Source: Polynucleobacter sp. AP-Reno-20A-A9
GTDB taxonomy: Bacteria; Pseudomonadota; Gammaproteobacteria; Burkholderiales; Burkholderiaceae
Length of the DNA stretch: 64,000 nucleotides
NCBI RefSeq assembly: GCF_018882085.1
Contig: NZ_JACVPB010000004.1
Location: 141,799 to 205,798, forward strand
Direction of reading: 5' to 3'
How positions within the stretch are numbered: the first letter of the stretch is position 1; the number at the start of each line of letters is the position of its first letter. Positions 9,060 through 20,854 of this stretch are shown here, piece after piece. The translations under genes and the position numbers were made by a program. A model generated the notes under the pieces. The model had not been told where the DNA came from. It did not search any database and was given only the letters and a program-made list of their open reading frames with translations.

Positions 9060-10559
9060 TTAGGAACCCAGCAAGGTACGGCGCATTGCATCCAAGCAAA
9101 GACTCATTAGGCCTGCAGGAACAATACCAATAACCAGAACCAAAATGCTATTAAGACTCAAGAGCCCTTTGGCAAAGCCAGAACCAGAAACTGTAATCTC
9201 ATGCTCCGGCTCATCAAAGTACATTACCTTAACAACCCTGAGGTAGTAGAACGCGCCGATCAAAGAAGCGATCACCGCAATTACAGCCAAGAAAGTATGC
9301 TGCGCATCCACCAACGCTTCCAAAACACCTAACTTAGCAGCAAAACCAACGGTTGGTGGAATGCCGGCCAAGGAGAACATCATGACAAGGCCAATAAAAG
9401 CGAACCATGGATGTTTCTTATTAAGACCCTTTAACCCATCTAAAGTTTCGCAGTCATAACCCTTGCGCGACAATGCCATCAATAGACCAAAGGTGCCTAG
9501 TGTGGTCAAAACATAAGTAATGGCGTAGAACATCGCTGCACTAAATGCATGATCATCAAAAACAGACAGCATGCCCAAGAGTACAAAGCCCATTTGAGCA
9601 ATTGCAGAATAAGCCAACATGCGTTTGATATTGGTCTGGGCAATCGCAGTCACGTTACCAACAACCAATGATAGAACTGCGAGCAAGACGAGCATCGGTT
9701 GCCAGTCGCCTAGCAAAGGCAATAATGTGTTTACCAATAAGCGGAATAACAATGCAAATGCAGCCAACTTTGGAGCCGCAGCAATCATCAAAGTCACCGC
9801 AGTTGGTGCGCCTTGATAAACATCAGGTACCCACATGTGAAACGGCACTACACCTAACTTAAAGGCCAAACCAGCAACAATAAACACCAAACCAAAAGCC
9901 ATCACCAAATGATTTAGACGTGGGTCCGCAACCGTTTTGAAGATCTCGATGAGGTCGAGTGATCCGGTGACGCCGTAAAGCATCGACATACCGTAGAGCA
10001 AAAAACCTGATGCTAATGCACCCAAGATAAAGTACTTAATACCAGCTTCAACACTCTTCTCGCTGCTATGGCGCATAGCAACCAAAGCATAAGTAGGCAA
10101 AGCCATTAGCTCCAAACCTAGATATAGAGTCAGTAGATTTGCGCCAGAGATCAATACGAATTGGCCGAGCAAGGCAAGCAAAGCTAATACGATGAAATCA
10201 GGGCGAAATAAAGCGCGATCCATCAAATATTGCTTGGAATAAATCAAACTCACCAAAACGGCAATACATGAACATGCCTTGAGCAAGTTTGATAATGGGT
10301 CAGACTGAAATAATCCATTCATTGCAACTAGTGCTGGATCGCCCATGCGTCCAATAAATGCAAAAATAAGATAGGCCAATAGGATGAGTGAGAAAAAGTA
10401 CACAAAGCCAACTCCGCGCGGAGTGTGGAAGATGTCTTGCTCAACACCAGGTGTTGATGTCACTCTTTCGGGAACAAAAACGCTAGCAACCAACAACAAG
10501 CAGGTTGCTACGAGTAAAACAAGTTCCGGCAGGATAGCGTATAGGTCGAATGCTTGCAT
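9060..10559 (-). CDS. nuoN: NADH-quinone oxidoreductase subunit N
   Basis: Antiporter-like membrane subunit of complex I, 499 residues and almost entirely hydrophobic, with about 14 membrane segments. The proton-channel elements are visible: the Glu of [14 protein letters not shown] in TM5 and the Lys of [21 protein letters not shown] in TM7. [18 protein letters not shown] is the later TM block. It is the last gene of the operon, 10 bases after nuoM, and is followed by a terminator. Confidence 0.97.
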   Translation of the reverse strand: MQAFDLYAILPELVLLVATCLLLVASVFVPERVTSTPGVEQDIFHTPRGVGFVYFFSLILLAYLIFAFIGRMGDPALVAMNGLFQSDPLSNLLKACSCIAVLVSLIYSKQYLMDRALFRPDFIVLALLALLGQFVLISGANLLTLYLGLELMALPTYALVAMRHSSEKSVEAGIKYFILGALASGFLLYGMSMLYGVTGSLDLIEIFKTVADPRLNHLVMAFGLVFIVAGLAFKLGVVPFHMWVPDVYQGAPTAVTLMIAAAPKLAAFALLFRLLVNTLLPLLGDWQPMLVLLAVLSLVVGNVTAIAQTNIKRMLAYSAIAQMGFVLLGMLSVFDDHAFSAAMFYAITYVLTTLGTFGLLMALSRKGYDCETLDGLKGLNKKHPWFAFIGLVMMFSLAGIPPTVGFAAKLGVLEALVDAQHTFLAVIAVIASLIGAFYYLRVVKVMYFDEPEHEITVSGSGFAKGLLSLNSILVLVIGIVPAGLMSLCLDAMRRTLLGS

Positions 10560-10569
10560 TTGTACTTAC

Positions 10570-12036
10570 TCAGAGTTTGCTGACAGCGACATGCTGCAAC
10601 AGATTAATTACAGCAGGATGAATGATGTCGGTAAATGGCTTTGGATAGACACCCATACCAATTACACAGATAGATAAAACTGCCATCAAGAAATATTCTC
10701 GGCAATTCAAATCCTTCAACTCTTCAACGTGAGCATTGTTAACGGTGCCGAAAAATACGCGCTTCACCATCCATAAGGAATAAGCGGCACCCAAGATCAA
10801 TGCTGTAGCAGCCAGGATGCCAATGACAAAGTCATAATCAACGGCCGCCAAAATCACCATGAATTCACCAACAAAGCCTGAGGTAGCTGGTAAACCGCAG
10901 TTAGCCATCGCCATTAATACGGCAAATGCAGTAAATGCAGGCATGCGATGAACTACGCCACCGTAATCAGCTATCTGACGTGTATGCATGCGGTCGTATA
11001 GAACGCCAATGGACAAGAACATAGCGCCGGCTACAAAACCGTGTGAAATCATCTGCACAATTCCGCCCTCAATACCCAGTGGGCTAAAGAGGAAGAAGCC
11101 TAAGGTAACAAATCCCATGTGAGCCACAGAAGAATAGGCAACCAACTTTTTCATGTCCTTTTGGACAAGCGCAACTGCACCTACATAAATTACTGCTACC
11201 AAAGACAAGAAGATGACGAATGGACCTAAATATTGGCTTGCATCTGGCGCGATTGGTAAAGAGAAGCGAAGGAATCCGTAGGCACCCAATTTCAACATAA
11301 TGGCAGCCAAGACTACTGAGCCACCCGTTGGCGCCTCAACGTGTACATCTGGCAACCAAGTGTGCAATGGCCACATCGGAACCTTTACAGCAAATGCCAT
11401 AAAGAATGCCGCAAACAATAGGATCTGCTCAACAATATCTAAGCGAGCATTTTGCCAAGCCAAGATATCAAAAGTATTGGTCACGTTGTACAAGTACAGC
11501 ATGGCAATCAATGTAAGTAAGGAGCCAAGCAAGGTATACAAGAAGAATTTGAATGCCGCATAAATACGGTTATGGCCGCCCCATACGCCAATGATGATGT
11601 ACATCGGTATTAACGTCGCCTCAAAGAAGACGTAGAACAGCAATGCATCAAGAGCACAAAATACGCCGATCATCAATCCAGAAAGGATCATGAATGAGGC
11701 CATATATTGCGATACCTTAGTTTGAATCACCTCCCAAGCTGCAATCACCACAATGATGTTGATGAACGCTGTTAGAACAATGAACCAAACGGAAATGCCG
11801 TCAATACCCAGGTGGTAGTTAATGTCGTAACGTGGAATCCAGCTGATCTTTTCGACAAACTGCATTCCAGAGTTAGCGATATCAAAGTTAACTAACAATG
11901 GAAGAGTTGCTATAAAGCTGAGAACAGCTCCAATTAGAGTCAACCAGCGTACGCCAGCAGTTGATCTTTCAGACCCATAAAACAAAATAATGAGTCCAAA
12001 GACAATCGGGGTCCAAATGGCGTAAGAAAGAATCAT
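10570..12036 (-). CDS. nuoM: NADH-quinone oxidoreductase subunit M
   Basis: Antiporter-like proton-pumping subunit of complex I, 488 residues. The conserved YVFFEATLIPMYIIIG (TM5 Glu) and AVKVPMWPLHTWLPDVHVEA (TM7 Lys, broken-helix region) are present. VQKDMKKLVAYSSVAHMGF follows and supplies the TM8 lysines. It sits between nuoL and nuoN, which it resembles by common descent. The ATG start at 12036 lies 24 bases after the nuoL stop. Confidence 0.97.
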   Translation of the reverse strand: MILSYAIWTPIVFGLIILFYGSERSTAGVRWLTLIGAVLSFIATLPLLVNFDIANSGMQFVEKISWIPRYDINYHLGIDGISVWFIVLTAFINIIVVIAAWEVIQTKVSQYMASFMILSGLMIGVFCALDALLFYVFFEATLIPMYIIIGVWGGHNRIYAAFKFFLYTLLGSLLTLIAMLYLYNVTNTFDILAWQNARLDIVEQILLFAAFFMAFAVKVPMWPLHTWLPDVHVEAPTGGSVVLAAIMLKLGAYGFLRFSLPIAPDASQYLGPFVIFLSLVAVIYVGAVALVQKDMKKLVAYSSVAHMGFVTLGFFLFSPLGIEGGIVQMISHGFVAGAMFLSIGVLYDRMHTRQIADYGGVVHRMPAFTAFAVLMAMANCGLPATSGFVGEFMVILAAVDYDFVIGILAATALILGAAYSLWMVKRVFFGTVNNAHVEELKDLNCREYFLMAVLSICVIGMGVYPKPFTDIIHPAVINLLQHVAVSKL

Positions 12037-12060
12037 AGTGGCTACTTAAGTAACAAAGGC

Positions 12061-14121
12061 CTAGCGAACAAAAGGCAGGTAAGCATATAAAACCCAAGCT
12101 AACAATACCGCCAAGCCCGCAATCATTGCGAAGGCATAGTGGTATAGATAACCGGATTGCAAATGACGAATTACTCCGGCAAAGCGCCCAACTGCATGCG
12201 CACTGCCATTAACGAAGAAACCATCGATAATCTTTTGATCACCGCGATGCCATAAGAATCTGCCAATCCAAATAAGACCTTTAGCAAACACTGCTTGGTT
12301 AATTTCATCGAGGTAATACTTGTTATCAAATAATTTCTTGATTGGCGCAAATGTTTGAGCAACTTTTGCCGGCAATTTAGGTGCCCAGAGGTAACCAATC
12401 GCAGCAGTTAACACACCAAGAACTACCAGCAATAGTACTGGCGATGTGAATGCATGAATGGCCATCGCAACTGGACCATGGAACTCATCTTCCAACTCTT
12501 TCATTACCGGATGGCGGGCTAAGTCAATAAAGATGGAATCGCCAAAGTAAGTTCCGAATAACAAGGGTGAGATTGTGTAGAAACCAATGATGACAGAAGG
12601 GATCGCCAAAAGAATCAATGGCAATGTCACTACGAATGGTGATTCATGAGGCTTTTGACCTGGAGCTAAACCATGGCGTGCGTGATCATCGCCCTGCTCC
12701 GCATGATCATGATGATGATCGTGGGTATGTGAATCCCCGTGACCCCAGCGTGCTTTACCGTGGAATACGTAGAAATACAAGCGGAATGAATACAGAGCCG
12801 TGACGAATACACTAGCCATGACTGCAAAGTAGGCAAAGCCTGAACCAGGGATATGACTCGCGGCCACCGCTTCAATAATGGAGTCTTTTGAGTAAAAGCC
12901 CGAAAAGAATGGGGTTCCAACCAGAGCCAGATTACCCAACAACATCATCAAGCAAGTAATTGGCATGTATTTCCACAGGCCACCCATCTTGCGCATATCT
13001 TGTTCGTGATGCATGCCAAGAATCACGCTACCTGCAGCAAGGAATAGCAACGCCTTAAAGAAGGCGTGAGTCATCAAATGGAAGATGGCTACTGGATAAG
13101 CTGAAACACCTAATGCAACAGTCATATAACCCAACTGAGATAGGGTTGAATAAGCCACCACACGCTTGATATCGTTTTGCACGATGCCAAGGAAGCCCAT
13201 AAAGAGCGCTGTGATTGAGCCAATCACCAAGATAAAGCTCAAAGCTACATCTGAAAGCTCAAACAGCGGTGACATACGAGACACCATGAAAATACCAGCA
13301 GTAACCATGGTTGCAGCATGAATCAATGCAGAGATTGGTGTTGGGCCTTCCATTGAGTCTGGCAACCAGACATGCAATGGGAATTGAGCAGACTTACCCA
13401 TTGCACCGATGAATAAACAGATGCAAGCAACTGTCATCAAATTCCAGCTTGTCCCAGGCAATGTCTGGGCTGCTAAAGCAGAATTTTGAGAAAAGATCAC
13501 GTCATATTGCATCGAGCCAGTACTAGCCAACAGAATACCGATGCCCAAGATGAAGCCAAAGTCACCGACGCGGTTAACTAAGAAAGCCTTCATGTTGGCA
13601 AACACTGCAGACTGGCGCTCAAAATAAAAGCCAATCAATAAATAAGAAACCACACCCACTGCTTCCCAGCCAAAGAAAAGTTGCAATAGGTTATTACTCA
13701 TCACCAACATCAACATAGCGAAGGTGAATAAAGAAATATAGGAGAAGAAGCGGTTATAGCCCTCCTCGCCATGCATGTAGCCGATGGTGTAGATATGAAC
13801 CATCAATGACACAAATGTCACCACACACATCATCGTTGCCGTTAAGGGGTCGATTAAGAAGCCGATATCTAAATTGAGTTCGCCTAATTGCATCCAATGG
13901 TAAACGGTACCATTGAAATAAAAGCCATCCATCACCTGAACTAGTACATTGCAAGAAAGCACGAAAGCAATGGTTACACCCAAAATAGTCACAAACTGAC
14001 TGGCACCATGGCCAATTCGGTTGCCGCCTAATTTGGTACCAAAGAAACCGGCAATGATGGAGCCGACTAGTGGCGCCAAAGGAATAGCGCAGAGTACAGG
14101 AATGTTTAAGGTCAATTGCAT
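12061..14121 (-). CDS. nuoL: NADH-quinone oxidoreductase subunit L, with His-rich loop
   Basis: Distal antiporter-like subunit carrying the long lateral helix of complex I, 686 residues. LFFGWEAVGVVSYLLIGFY holds the TM5 Glu, and GKSAQFPLHVWLPDSMEGPTP is the conserved TM7 region. The C-terminal 150 residues fit the amphipathic helix and its anchoring TM. An unusual hydrophilic loop at about residues 461-483 carries nine histidines, including HDHHHDH. It starts two bases after nuoK. Confidence 0.97.
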   Translation of the reverse strand: MQLTLNIPVLCAIPLAPLVGSIIAGFFGTKLGGNRIGHGASQFVTILGVTIAFVLSCNVLVQVMDGFYFNGTVYHWMQLGELNLDIGFLIDPLTATMMCVVTFVSLMVHIYTIGYMHGEEGYNRFFSYISLFTFAMLMLVMSNNLLQLFFGWEAVGVVSYLLIGFYFERQSAVFANMKAFLVNRVGDFGFILGIGILLASTGSMQYDVIFSQNSALAAQTLPGTSWNLMTVACICLFIGAMGKSAQFPLHVWLPDSMEGPTPISALIHAATMVTAGIFMVSRMSPLFELSDVALSFILVIGSITALFMGFLGIVQNDIKRVVAYSTLSQLGYMTVALGVSAYPVAIFHLMTHAFFKALLFLAAGSVILGMHHEQDMRKMGGLWKYMPITCLMMLLGNLALVGTPFFSGFYSKDSIIEAVAASHIPGSGFAYFAVMASVFVTALYSFRLYFYVFHGKARWGHGDSHTHDHHHDHAEQGDDHARHGLAPGQKPHESPFVVTLPLILLAIPSVIIGFYTISPLLFGTYFGDSIFIDLARHPVMKELEDEFHGPVAMAIHAFTSPVLLLVVLGVLTAAIGYLWAPKLPAKVAQTFAPIKKLFDNKYYLDEINQAVFAKGLIWIGRFLWHRGDQKIIDGFFVNGSAHAVGRFAGVIRHLQSGYLYHYAFAMIAGLAVLLAWVLYAYLPFVR

Positions 14122-14123
14122 GA

Positions 14124-14432
14124 CTAGCCTTTTAGGTGGTCAAGATCATCGGCGTTAATGGTGTCTACCTTACGGAAGAGCACAACTAAAATTGCCAAGC
14201 CGATAGCCGCTTCAGCAGCTGCCACAGTCAAAATAAAGAATACGAATACTTGACCAGCCATATCACCCAAATAATGGGAGAAAGCCACAAAGTTCATGTT
14301 CACCGAGAGAAGCATCAATTCGATTGCCATCAGCAACACGATGACATTCTTTCGATTTAGGAAAATCCCAATGACACTGGTTGCGAATAAGATTGCACCC
14401 AGCACCAAATAATGAGCGAGAGTGATATTCAT
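14124..14432 (-). CDS. nuoK: NADH-quinone oxidoreductase subunit K
   Basis: Small three-helix subunit of complex I (102 residues) that lies between NuoJ and NuoN in the membrane arm. Two buried glutamates that form the central proton path are visible, in [13 protein letters not shown] and [14 protein letters not shown]. The gene overlaps nuoJ by four bases (ATGA arrangement), indicating translational coupling. Confidence 0.97.
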   Translation of the reverse strand: MNITLAHYLVLGAILFATSVIGIFLNRKNVIVLLMAIELMLLSVNMNFVAFSHYLGDMAGQVFVFFILTVAAAEAAIGLAILVVLFRKVDTINADDLDHLKG

Positions 14433-15076
14433 TTCTTCTCCCCTCTTACGTCTTGCTTTGCAGCCATATCTGAATCCATTTTCACGATGCGCATGCGATC
14501 TGCAGCAACCACATTCACTTGCTCGTGAATATTTTGTGTTTTAGAGTCTTTGCGATTACGCAATGTCAACGCTACAGCGGCAATAATCGCTACTAATAAG
14601 ATCACACCAGCCACTTCAAAGGCGTAAACATAATCCACAAAGATCAACATCCCCAAAGCTTGGGTATTGTTTGCCATCATCTCTTCTGGCATGGGTTGCA
14701 CCGGCGCATTAGTTCCAATAAAGCTACGAATGATCACAATCGATAACTCAAGAACAATGACGGCACCCATCAAGAAGGCAACAGGTAGAAACTTTTTGAA
14801 ATCGCGACGTAAATGTTCAATATCTAAATCCAACATCATCACCACGAAGAGGAACAAGACCATTACTGCGCCAACATAGACCAAAATCAGGGCCAAGCTC
14901 AAAAATTCGGCCTTGAGCAACATCCAAAGACCAGATGCACAAAAGAATGCCAGCACCAAGAATAGTGCTGCATGAACTGGATTGCGGGCGGTAATTACAC
15001 GCAGTGCAGAAATTACCAATAAGCCTGCAAAGCCATAAAAAAACATGGCAAATAAAGTAGATGGATCGAATGTCAT
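14429..15076 (-). CDS. nuoJ: NADH-quinone oxidoreductase subunit J
   Basis: Five-helix membrane subunit of complex I, 215 residues. The conserved [17 protein letters not shown] segment is the TM3 pi-bulge helix that takes part in coupling. The C-terminal 40 residues are hydrophilic and charged, longer than strictly needed for the core, as in other betaproteobacteria. It overlaps nuoK by four bases and follows nuoI by 20. Confidence 0.96.
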   Translation of the reverse strand: MTFDPSTLFAMFFYGFAGLLVISALRVITARNPVHAALFLVLAFFCASGLWMLLKAEFLSLALILVYVGAVMVLFLFVVMMLDLDIEHLRRDFKKFLPVAFLMGAVIVLELSIVIIRSFIGTNAPVQPMPEEMMANNTQALGMLIFVDYVYAFEVAGVILLVAIIAAVALTLRNRKDSKTQNIHEQVNVVAADRMRIVKMDSDMAAKQDVRGEKK

Positions 15077-15096
15077 ATTAGTTAAGCTCGATTCGA

Positions 15097-15588
15097 TTAA
15101 CGGTAAGGTGCATCAGCTGCACGGTTAGCGGCGATATCTTTTTCATATTTATCACCAACAGCTAAAAGCATGTCTTTAGTGAAATACAAATCGCCGCGCT
15201 TATCGCCGAAATATTCAAAAATATTTGTTTCAACAATAGCGTCGACTGGACAGGCCTCTTCACAGAAGCCGCAGAAAATACATTTTGTAAGGTCAATATC
15301 ATAACGACTAGTGCGACGAGTACCATCATCACGCTCAGCAGTTTCAATGGTGATCGCATAAGCTGGGCATACTGCCTCACATAACTTGCAACCGATACAA
15401 CGCTCTTCACCATTTTCATAGCGACGAAGTGCATGCAATCCGCGAAAGCGACTAGATAACGGTGTCTTTTCTTCTGGATATTGAACAGTAATTTTTGGCT
15501 TGAAGAGGTAGCGTCCAGTAATGGACATGCCGACCAAGATGTCTCTCAGCATCAAGCTATCGAGGAATTGGGAAATTTTCTTAAACAT
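15097..15588 (-). CDS. nuoI: NADH-quinone oxidoreductase subunit I (two [4Fe-4S] ferredoxin)
   Basis: Connects the peripheral arm to the quinone site through clusters N6a and N6b. Both ferredoxin motifs are complete: [16 protein letters not shown] and [16 protein letters not shown]. The family N-terminal amphipathic helix and [13 protein letters not shown] precede them. At 163 residues it is of standard length. It starts 11 bases after nuoH. Confidence 0.97.
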   Translation of the reverse strand: MFKKISQFLDSLMLRDILVGMSITGRYLFKPKITVQYPEEKTPLSSRFRGLHALRRYENGEERCIGCKLCEAVCPAYAITIETAERDDGTRRTSRYDIDLTKCIFCGFCEEACPVDAIVETNIFEYFGDKRGDLYFTKDMLLAVGDKYEKDIAANRAADAPYR

Positions 15589-15599
15589 GATTTATCAAC

Positions 15600-16673
15600 T
15601 TATTTCCAAATATTCCATGGGGAGACAACCCACGCGCCGATAACAACCACCCAGAATACGGAGATGGGAATAAAGATTTTCCAGCCTAAGCGCATGATTT
15701 GGTCATAGCGATAGCGCGGTAATGTTGCACGCAACCAAATAACGCAGGACAAGAGGAAGAATGTTTTGCCAAACAACCAGAAGAACCCTGGAATATCGCG
15801 CAAGATTGGCAAATCAACGATAGGCAACCAGCCACCCAAGAACATAATTGATGCAACAGCTGCAATCAAAATCATGTTGGCATACTCAGCCAAGAAGAAC
15901 ATAGCAAAAGACATGCCTGAATACTCAACCATGTGGCCAGCAACAATCTCAGATTCGCCCTCAACTACGTCAAATGGATGGCGATTTGTTTCAGCAACAC
16001 CAGAGATAAAGTAAATCAAGAACATGGGCAATAAAGGCAACCAATTCCACGAAAGGAAATTGAGGCCCATATTGGCGAAGTAACCCTGCTCTTGTGAGGT
16101 AACGATGGCACTTAAGTTTAATGAACCAGAAGTAAGCAAGACCGTTACCAATGCAAAGCCCATTGCTATCTCATAAGAGATCATTTGCGCAGATGCGCGC
16201 ATTGCGCCAAGGAATGGGTATTTAGAGTTAGAAGACCAACCGGCCAAGATAACGCCATAAACACCAATAGAGGAAATAGCCATGATGTATAACAAGCCTG
16301 CGTTTACATCAGCCAGAATCATCTTAGCCTGAAATGGAATAACAGCCCAAGCAGCAAAAGCGGGCATGATCACCATGATTGGTGCTATGAAGTACAAAAC
16401 TTTACTTGCTTGAGCAGGAGCAATAATCTCCTTCATCAGGAGCTTTAAAGCATCAGCAATTGGCTGCAATAAACCTAAGGGGCCAACACGATTTGGGCCA
16501 AGTCGAATATGCATCCAGCCAATGAGCTTTCTTTCCCAGAGAGTTAGGTAAGCCACACAACCAAACATTGGTAATACGATGATCACGATGCGCACTAATG
16601 CCCAAACTAAGGGCCACAGTGAGCCAAAAATAGCCTCACCCTGAGTGGTAATGAGGTTCAAGAAATTATCCAT
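15600..16673 (-). CDS. nuoH: NADH-quinone oxidoreductase subunit H
   Basis: Membrane subunit forming the quinone chamber and E-channel with NuoB and NuoD, 357 residues and eight helices. Signature blocks seen are [22 protein letters not shown] and [13 protein letters not shown], plus the loop [19 protein letters not shown], which carries the acidic residues next to the quinone path. It is 8 bases downstream of nuoG. Confidence 0.97.
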   Translation of the reverse strand: MDNFLNLITTQGEAIFGSLWPLVWALVRIVIIVLPMFGCVAYLTLWERKLIGWMHIRLGPNRVGPLGLLQPIADALKLLMKEIIAPAQASKVLYFIAPIMVIMPAFAAWAVIPFQAKMILADVNAGLLYIMAISSIGVYGVILAGWSSNSKYPFLGAMRASAQMISYEIAMGFALVTVLLTSGSLNLSAIVTSQEQGYFANMGLNFLSWNWLPLLPMFLIYFISGVAETNRHPFDVVEGESEIVAGHMVEYSGMSFAMFFLAEYANMILIAAVASIMFLGGWLPIVDLPILRDIPGFFWLFGKTFFLLSCVIWLRATLPRYRYDQIMRLGWKIFIPISVFWVVVIGAWVVSPWNIWK

Positions 16674-16681
16674 CTCGTCCC

Positions 16682-18997
16682 TTATGCCTTACTAATAGTT
16701 ACTGGACCAAACATCGATCCCAATTTTGCGCTAGCCATGGTACCCGCAGAAATTCGAACGGCACCCAGTGCTAAATTTGCTTCTAATATTGCTGGCATAT
16801 CAACTGATTGGTTTCCCTGAGTAACGCGCACTGCATCACCTTCTTTTAGACCTAATTCAGCGAAAGTATTTTTATTTAATCCAACCTGATTGCCGCGCTT
16901 AGCATCACGCGTTAATTGCAAAGCTGAAGAACGACGTACGATTTGGTCGCCAGCATAAATATTGACATCAGCCAAACGCTCAAGACCATTAAATGGCGCT
17001 AAATTTCCATTGGCAACAGAAGAGCTTAAAGCTTTGTTATTTAGGCGATTGCAATATCCATCATCCAACGCCTCTCCCAGCACTTCCTCGGGAGCATTAA
17101 ACAAGAAACCATCCAAACCTAAGAGCCCACCTAGTACGCGCAATACTCTCCAGGCCGGACGTGAATCACCTAAAGGCTTCACTGAAGGCTGAACTGTTTG
17201 AACCCTTCCTTCTAAATTCACAAAGCTTGAAACAGTTTCTGAGAACGCAGAGATAGGCAGAATGACATCGGCCACTTCTAACAAGTCTGAGCTCTTATAT
17301 GCACTTAATGCGATAACGGTGTTTGCTTTAGCCAATGCAGCACGAGCTGTCGTTGGATTAGGTAGATCAGAGTCAGGCTCGATATTCATCAAAATGACAG
17401 CACGACGTTCGCCAGATAATACTGACTCAACACCAACGCCGTTTGCATTCACTAAAGATGCCCCTACTGCATTGCCACCAAGAGGCAAGAAGCCTAAAGT
17501 AGCACCAGTCTGCTCGGCGATAAATTGCGAAATGACGTGTAAGTCAGAAGCATGGTGATGGGCAATAGCAGCAGAGCCAAGCAATACAGCGGTCGACTCA
17601 CCAGAGAGCAAGCTATCGGCAATTTTCTGCGCCGCAGGGGAAACTGCTAAGTTGGCGGTGCCTGCTGGCGCGCTTACTGATTTTGCTTTTGCAACAGCAA
17701 GTGCAACTTCACTCAATGCATTCAACCATGCGCTTGGAGCCGCAGAAATACCGCTGCTTGGTATCAACCAGTCATCGCCGCCTGCATCAATACGTAATAC
17801 TTGCAAGGCACGCTTGCTGGCAGTACGAATACGAGCAGCCAATATAGGTTGGTCTTTGCGCAAGAAGCTACCTACAACCAATACACGATCTAATTCATTG
17901 ATCTTCGTAATTGGCATACCCAACCATGGAGCAGCTGCAGCCGCTTTCACATCAGTTTGGCGCAAACGAGTTTCAACTTGCTTGGAACCTAAGCCTCGAA
18001 CCATCTTTTGCAAGAGGTGCAATTCCTCAGTACTGGATATTGGATGAGCTAAAGCGCCAATGGACTCAGGACCACTTTCTGCTGAAATTGTTTTCAGAGA
18101 GTGAGTCACGTAGTCCAAGGCTGACTGCCAATCTGTTTCTAACCACTGGCCGCCCTGCTTCACCATTGGCGTAGTGACACGATCAGAGCTATTTAAACCT
18201 TCATAAGAGAAGCGATCACGATCGCTAATCCAGCATTCATTAATCGCCTCATTTTCCAAGGCAACTACACGCATGACTTTGTTGGCTTTAGTCTGGACAG
18301 TAGTATTCGCACCCAAGCTATCGTGAGGGCTAACTGAACGCTTGCGACCTAATTCCCAAGTACGCGCCGCATAACGGAATGGCTTGCTTGTTAAAGCGCC
18401 TACTGGACACAAATCAATCATGTTTCCAGACAACTCTGAATCAACAGTCTGACCAACAAAGGTGGTGATCTCTGAATGCTCGCCCCGGTTAACCATACCC
18501 AATTCCATCACGCCGGCAACTTCTTGCCCAAAACGTACGCAACGAGTGCAGTGTATGCAACGAGTCATCTCTTGCATAGAGATCAATGGACCAACATTCT
18601 TGTGGAAAACAACACGCTTCTCTTCGTCATAGCGTGAATTGGATTTTCCATAGCCTACCGCCAAGTCTTGTAACTGGCACTCGCCACCTTGGTCACAAAT
18701 TGGACAATCCAATGGGTGGTTAATTAGGAGGAACTCCATCACAGAACGTTGAGCTTCTACAGCTTTAGCAGAATGCGTAAACACCTTCATACCTTGAGTC
18801 ACTGGAGTCGCACACGCAGGCAATGGCTTAGGAGCCTTCTCCACCTCAACTAAACACATACGGCAGTTAGCCGCAATCGATAACTTCTTGTGATAGCAGA
18901 AGTGAGGAACGTAGGTGCCGAGCTTGTTCGCGGCGTGCATCACCATCGAACCTTGCGGAACTTCTACAGCCTTACCATCTAATTCGATTTCTACCAT
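16682..18997 (-). CDS. nuoG: NADH-quinone oxidoreductase subunit G (iron-sulfur, molybdopterin-oxidoreductase fold)
   Basis: Peripheral-arm subunit carrying a [2Fe-2S] and two [4Fe-4S] clusters, about 771 residues. Visible are the [2Fe-2S] cysteines CRMCLVEV, the His/Cys block [14 protein letters not shown], and [15 protein letters not shown] degenerate molybdopterin-binding domain with no catalytic role makes up the rest. I prefer the ATG at 18997 (MVEIELDG), which matches the family N-terminus. A GTG at 19003 would add only two residues and has no better ribosome site. Confidence 0.95.
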   Translation of the reverse strand: MVEIELDGKAVEVPQGSMVMHAANKLGTYVPHFCYHKKLSIAANCRMCLVEVEKAPKPLPACATPVTQGMKVFTHSAKAVEAQRSVMEFLLINHPLDCPICDQGGECQLQDLAVGYGKSNSRYDEEKRVVFHKNVGPLISMQEMTRCIHCTRCVRFGQEVAGVMELGMVNRGEHSEITTFVGQTVDSELSGNMIDLCPVGALTSKPFRYAARTWELGRKRSVSPHDSLGANTTVQTKANKVMRVVALENEAINECWISDRDRFSYEGLNSSDRVTTPMVKQGGQWLETDWQSALDYVTHSLKTISAESGPESIGALAHPISSTEELHLLQKMVRGLGSKQVETRLRQTDVKAAAAAPWLGMPITKINELDRVLVVGSFLRKDQPILAARIRTASKRALQVLRIDAGGDDWLIPSSGISAAPSAWLNALSEVALAVAKAKSVSAPAGTANLAVSPAAQKIADSLLSGESTAVLLGSAAIAHHHASDLHVISQFIAEQTGATLGFLPLGGNAVGASLVNANGVGVESVLSGERRAVILMNIEPDSDLPNPTTARAALAKANTVIALSAYKSSDLLEVADVILPISAFSETVSSFVNLEGRVQTVQPSVKPLGDSRPAWRVLRVLGGLLGLDGFLFNAPEEVLGEALDDGYCNRLNNKALSSSVANGNLAPFNGLERLADVNIYAGDQIVRRSSALQLTRDAKRGNQVGLNKNTFAELGLKEGDAVRVTQGNQSVDMPAILEANLALGAVRISAGTMASAKLGSMFGPVTISKA

Positions 18998-19029
18998 GCT
19001 CACTTTTAGATATCCCGTGCTCTAAATCT

Positions 19030-20328
19030 TTATAAAGGTTTTGCAGAATCTAAGCAGCGCTTATGTTCTACGTGATACGCAAATTCATCCATGTAATGTT
19101 TCAACATGCCACGTACCGGCATTGCTGCTGCATCACCTAAAGCGCAAATCGTACGACCTTGAATATTGGCAGCTACGTCATTCAGCAAATCCAAATCCTC
19201 TGGACGCCCTTCACCATGTTCAATGCGATGAACAATGCGCCATAACCAACCAGTACCTTCACGACATGGTGTGCACTGACCACATGATTCTTCGTGGTAG
19301 AAGTAAGACAAACGTTCCAAGGCGCGAACCATACAACGTGTTTCATTCATCACAATCACAGCACCAGAACCCAGCATGGATCCTGCTTTTGCAATGCTGT
19401 CGTAATCCATGGTTAGATCCATCATCTGAGCACCAGGAATTACTGGTGCAGAAGACCCGCCAGGAATCACGGCCTTCAAAGCCTTGCCATCACGCATACC
19501 ACCAGCAAGCTTCAGAAGCTCTGCAAATGGAGTACCCAATGGAATTTCATAATTACCTGGATGTACAACATCACCAGAGACAGAGTAAATCTTCGTTCCA
19601 CCGTTATTAGGTTTGCCAAGCTCTAAATACGCCTGACCACCAATTGCCAAAATAAAAGGCACGGCGGCAAATGTTTCGGTGTTGTTAATCGTAGTTGGTT
19701 TGCCATACAAACCAAAACTTGCAGGGAATGGCGGCTTAAAGCGTGGCTGACCTTTTTTGCCTTCTAAAGATTCGAGCAAAGCTGTTTCTTCACCGCAAAT
19801 GTAAGCACCCCAACCTGGGGATGCATGCAATTGAAAGGAGAAGTCGCTTCCTAAAATTTTGTCACCCAGATATCCAGCAGCGCGAGCCTCTTCAAGCGCT
19901 TCTTCAAACCGTGAATACACTTCCCAGATTTCACCATGAATGTAGTTGTAACCAACTGTAATACCCATGGTGTAAGCGCCAATGATCATGCCTTCGATCA
20001 AAGCGTGTGGGTTATAGCGCATGATGTCACGGTCTTTAAAAGTACCCGGTTCACCCTCGTCACTATTACAAACTAAATATTTTTGCCCCGGGAATTGACG
20101 TGGCATGAAGCTCCACTTCAAACCTGTTGGGAAGCCTGCGCCTCCGCGACCACGCAACGAAGATGCTTTTAATTCAGCAATGATGGCATCAGGAGAAACT
20201 TTGTCATTAATTAATCGACGTAATTGTTGATAGCCACCACGACTTTCGTAATCCTTTAAACGCCAGTTATCCCCATTTAACCCAGCGAGGATTAAAGGCT
20301 TGATATGGCGATCGTGCAAGCTGGTCAT
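19030..20328 (-). CDS. nuoF: NADH-quinone oxidoreductase subunit F (NADH/FMN-binding)
   Basis: Oxidises NADH through FMN and passes electrons to cluster N3. [16 protein letters not shown] is the Gly-rich NADH/FMN-binding loop, [14 protein letters not shown] the conserved flavin pocket, and [15 protein letters not shown] gives three of the four N3 cysteines. The length of 432 residues is standard. It overlaps the end of nuoE by four bases. Confidence 0.97.
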   Translation of the reverse strand: MTSLHDRHIKPLILAGLNGDNWRLKDYESRGGYQQLRRLINDKVSPDAIIAELKASSLRGRGGAGFPTGLKWSFMPRQFPGQKYLVCNSDEGEPGTFKDRDIMRYNPHALIEGMIIGAYTMGITVGYNYIHGEIWEVYSRFEEALEEARAAGYLGDKILGSDFSFQLHASPGWGAYICGEETALLESLEGKKGQPRFKPPFPASFGLYGKPTTINNTETFAAVPFILAIGGQAYLELGKPNNGGTKIYSVSGDVVHPGNYEIPLGTPFAELLKLAGGMRDGKALKAVIPGGSSAPVIPGAQMMDLTMDYDSIAKAGSMLGSGAVIVMNETRCMVRALERLSYFYHEESCGQCTPCREGTGWLWRIVHRIEHGEGRPEDLDLLNDVAANIQGRTICALGDAAAMPVRGMLKHYMDEFAYHVEHKRCLDSAKPL

Positions 20329-20843
20329 GCTGCTTTCCCTTCTGCACGTAATTCATTTAGCAAAGCATCAATCTTCTCTTTGCTCATAAAGCTGCACATA
20401 CGCTTGTCATTCACCAACATCACCGGTGAATCACCACAAGCACCCATGCACTCACCTTCTTTCAAGGTGAAGGTTCCACAAGACGTAGTTTCGTTGTAGC
20501 TAATACCTAGAGTTTCTTTTAGGTACGAAGCAGCTGTTTCACCATGGGTTAATTGACAAGGCAAGTTAGTACAGATCACTAATTTGTATTTACCAATCTT
20601 CTTGGTGTTGTACATATTGTAAAAAGTAGCCACTTCATCAACAGCGATGCTTGGCATTTCTAAAATCTGGGCAACCGTTTCAATTACTTCAGGGGAAACC
20701 CAACCCACCTCAGTTTGGGCAGCAATTAAACAGGCCATCACGGCAGACTGCTTGTGCTCAGCGGGATACTTAGCGATATTGCGATGAATATCGGCTAGTG
20801 TTTTATCAGAAAGTTGAAGAGTGGTAGTCATTAAATATTCCAT
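20325..20843 (-). CDS. nuoE: NADH-quinone oxidoreductase subunit E (thioredoxin-like [2Fe-2S])
   Basis: Carries cluster N1a. The ligand pattern is visible as CTNLPCQL and, later, [15 protein letters not shown]. The N-terminal helical domain precedes the thioredoxin-like fold. Length is 172 residues from the ATG at 20843, or 168 from an in-frame ATG at 20831 that has a GGAA slightly better placed upstream. The exact start is therefore uncertain by four residues. Confidence 0.95.
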   Translation of the reverse strand: MEYLMTTTLQLSDKTLADIHRNIAKYPAEHKQSAVMACLIAAQTEVGWVSPEVIETVAQILEMPSIAVDEVATFYNMYNTKKIGKYKLVICTNLPCQLTHGETAASYLKETLGISYNETTSCGTFTLKEGECMGACGDSPVMLVNDKRMCSFMSKEKIDALLNELRAEGKAA

Positions 20844-20854
20844 GGCACGCCTAA

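Noticed and set aside
19041..19610. 189-codon plus-strand ORF opposite nuoF
   Set aside because: It lies wholly antisense to a well-conserved gene, has no recognisable domain and a composition expected from reverse-complement reading.
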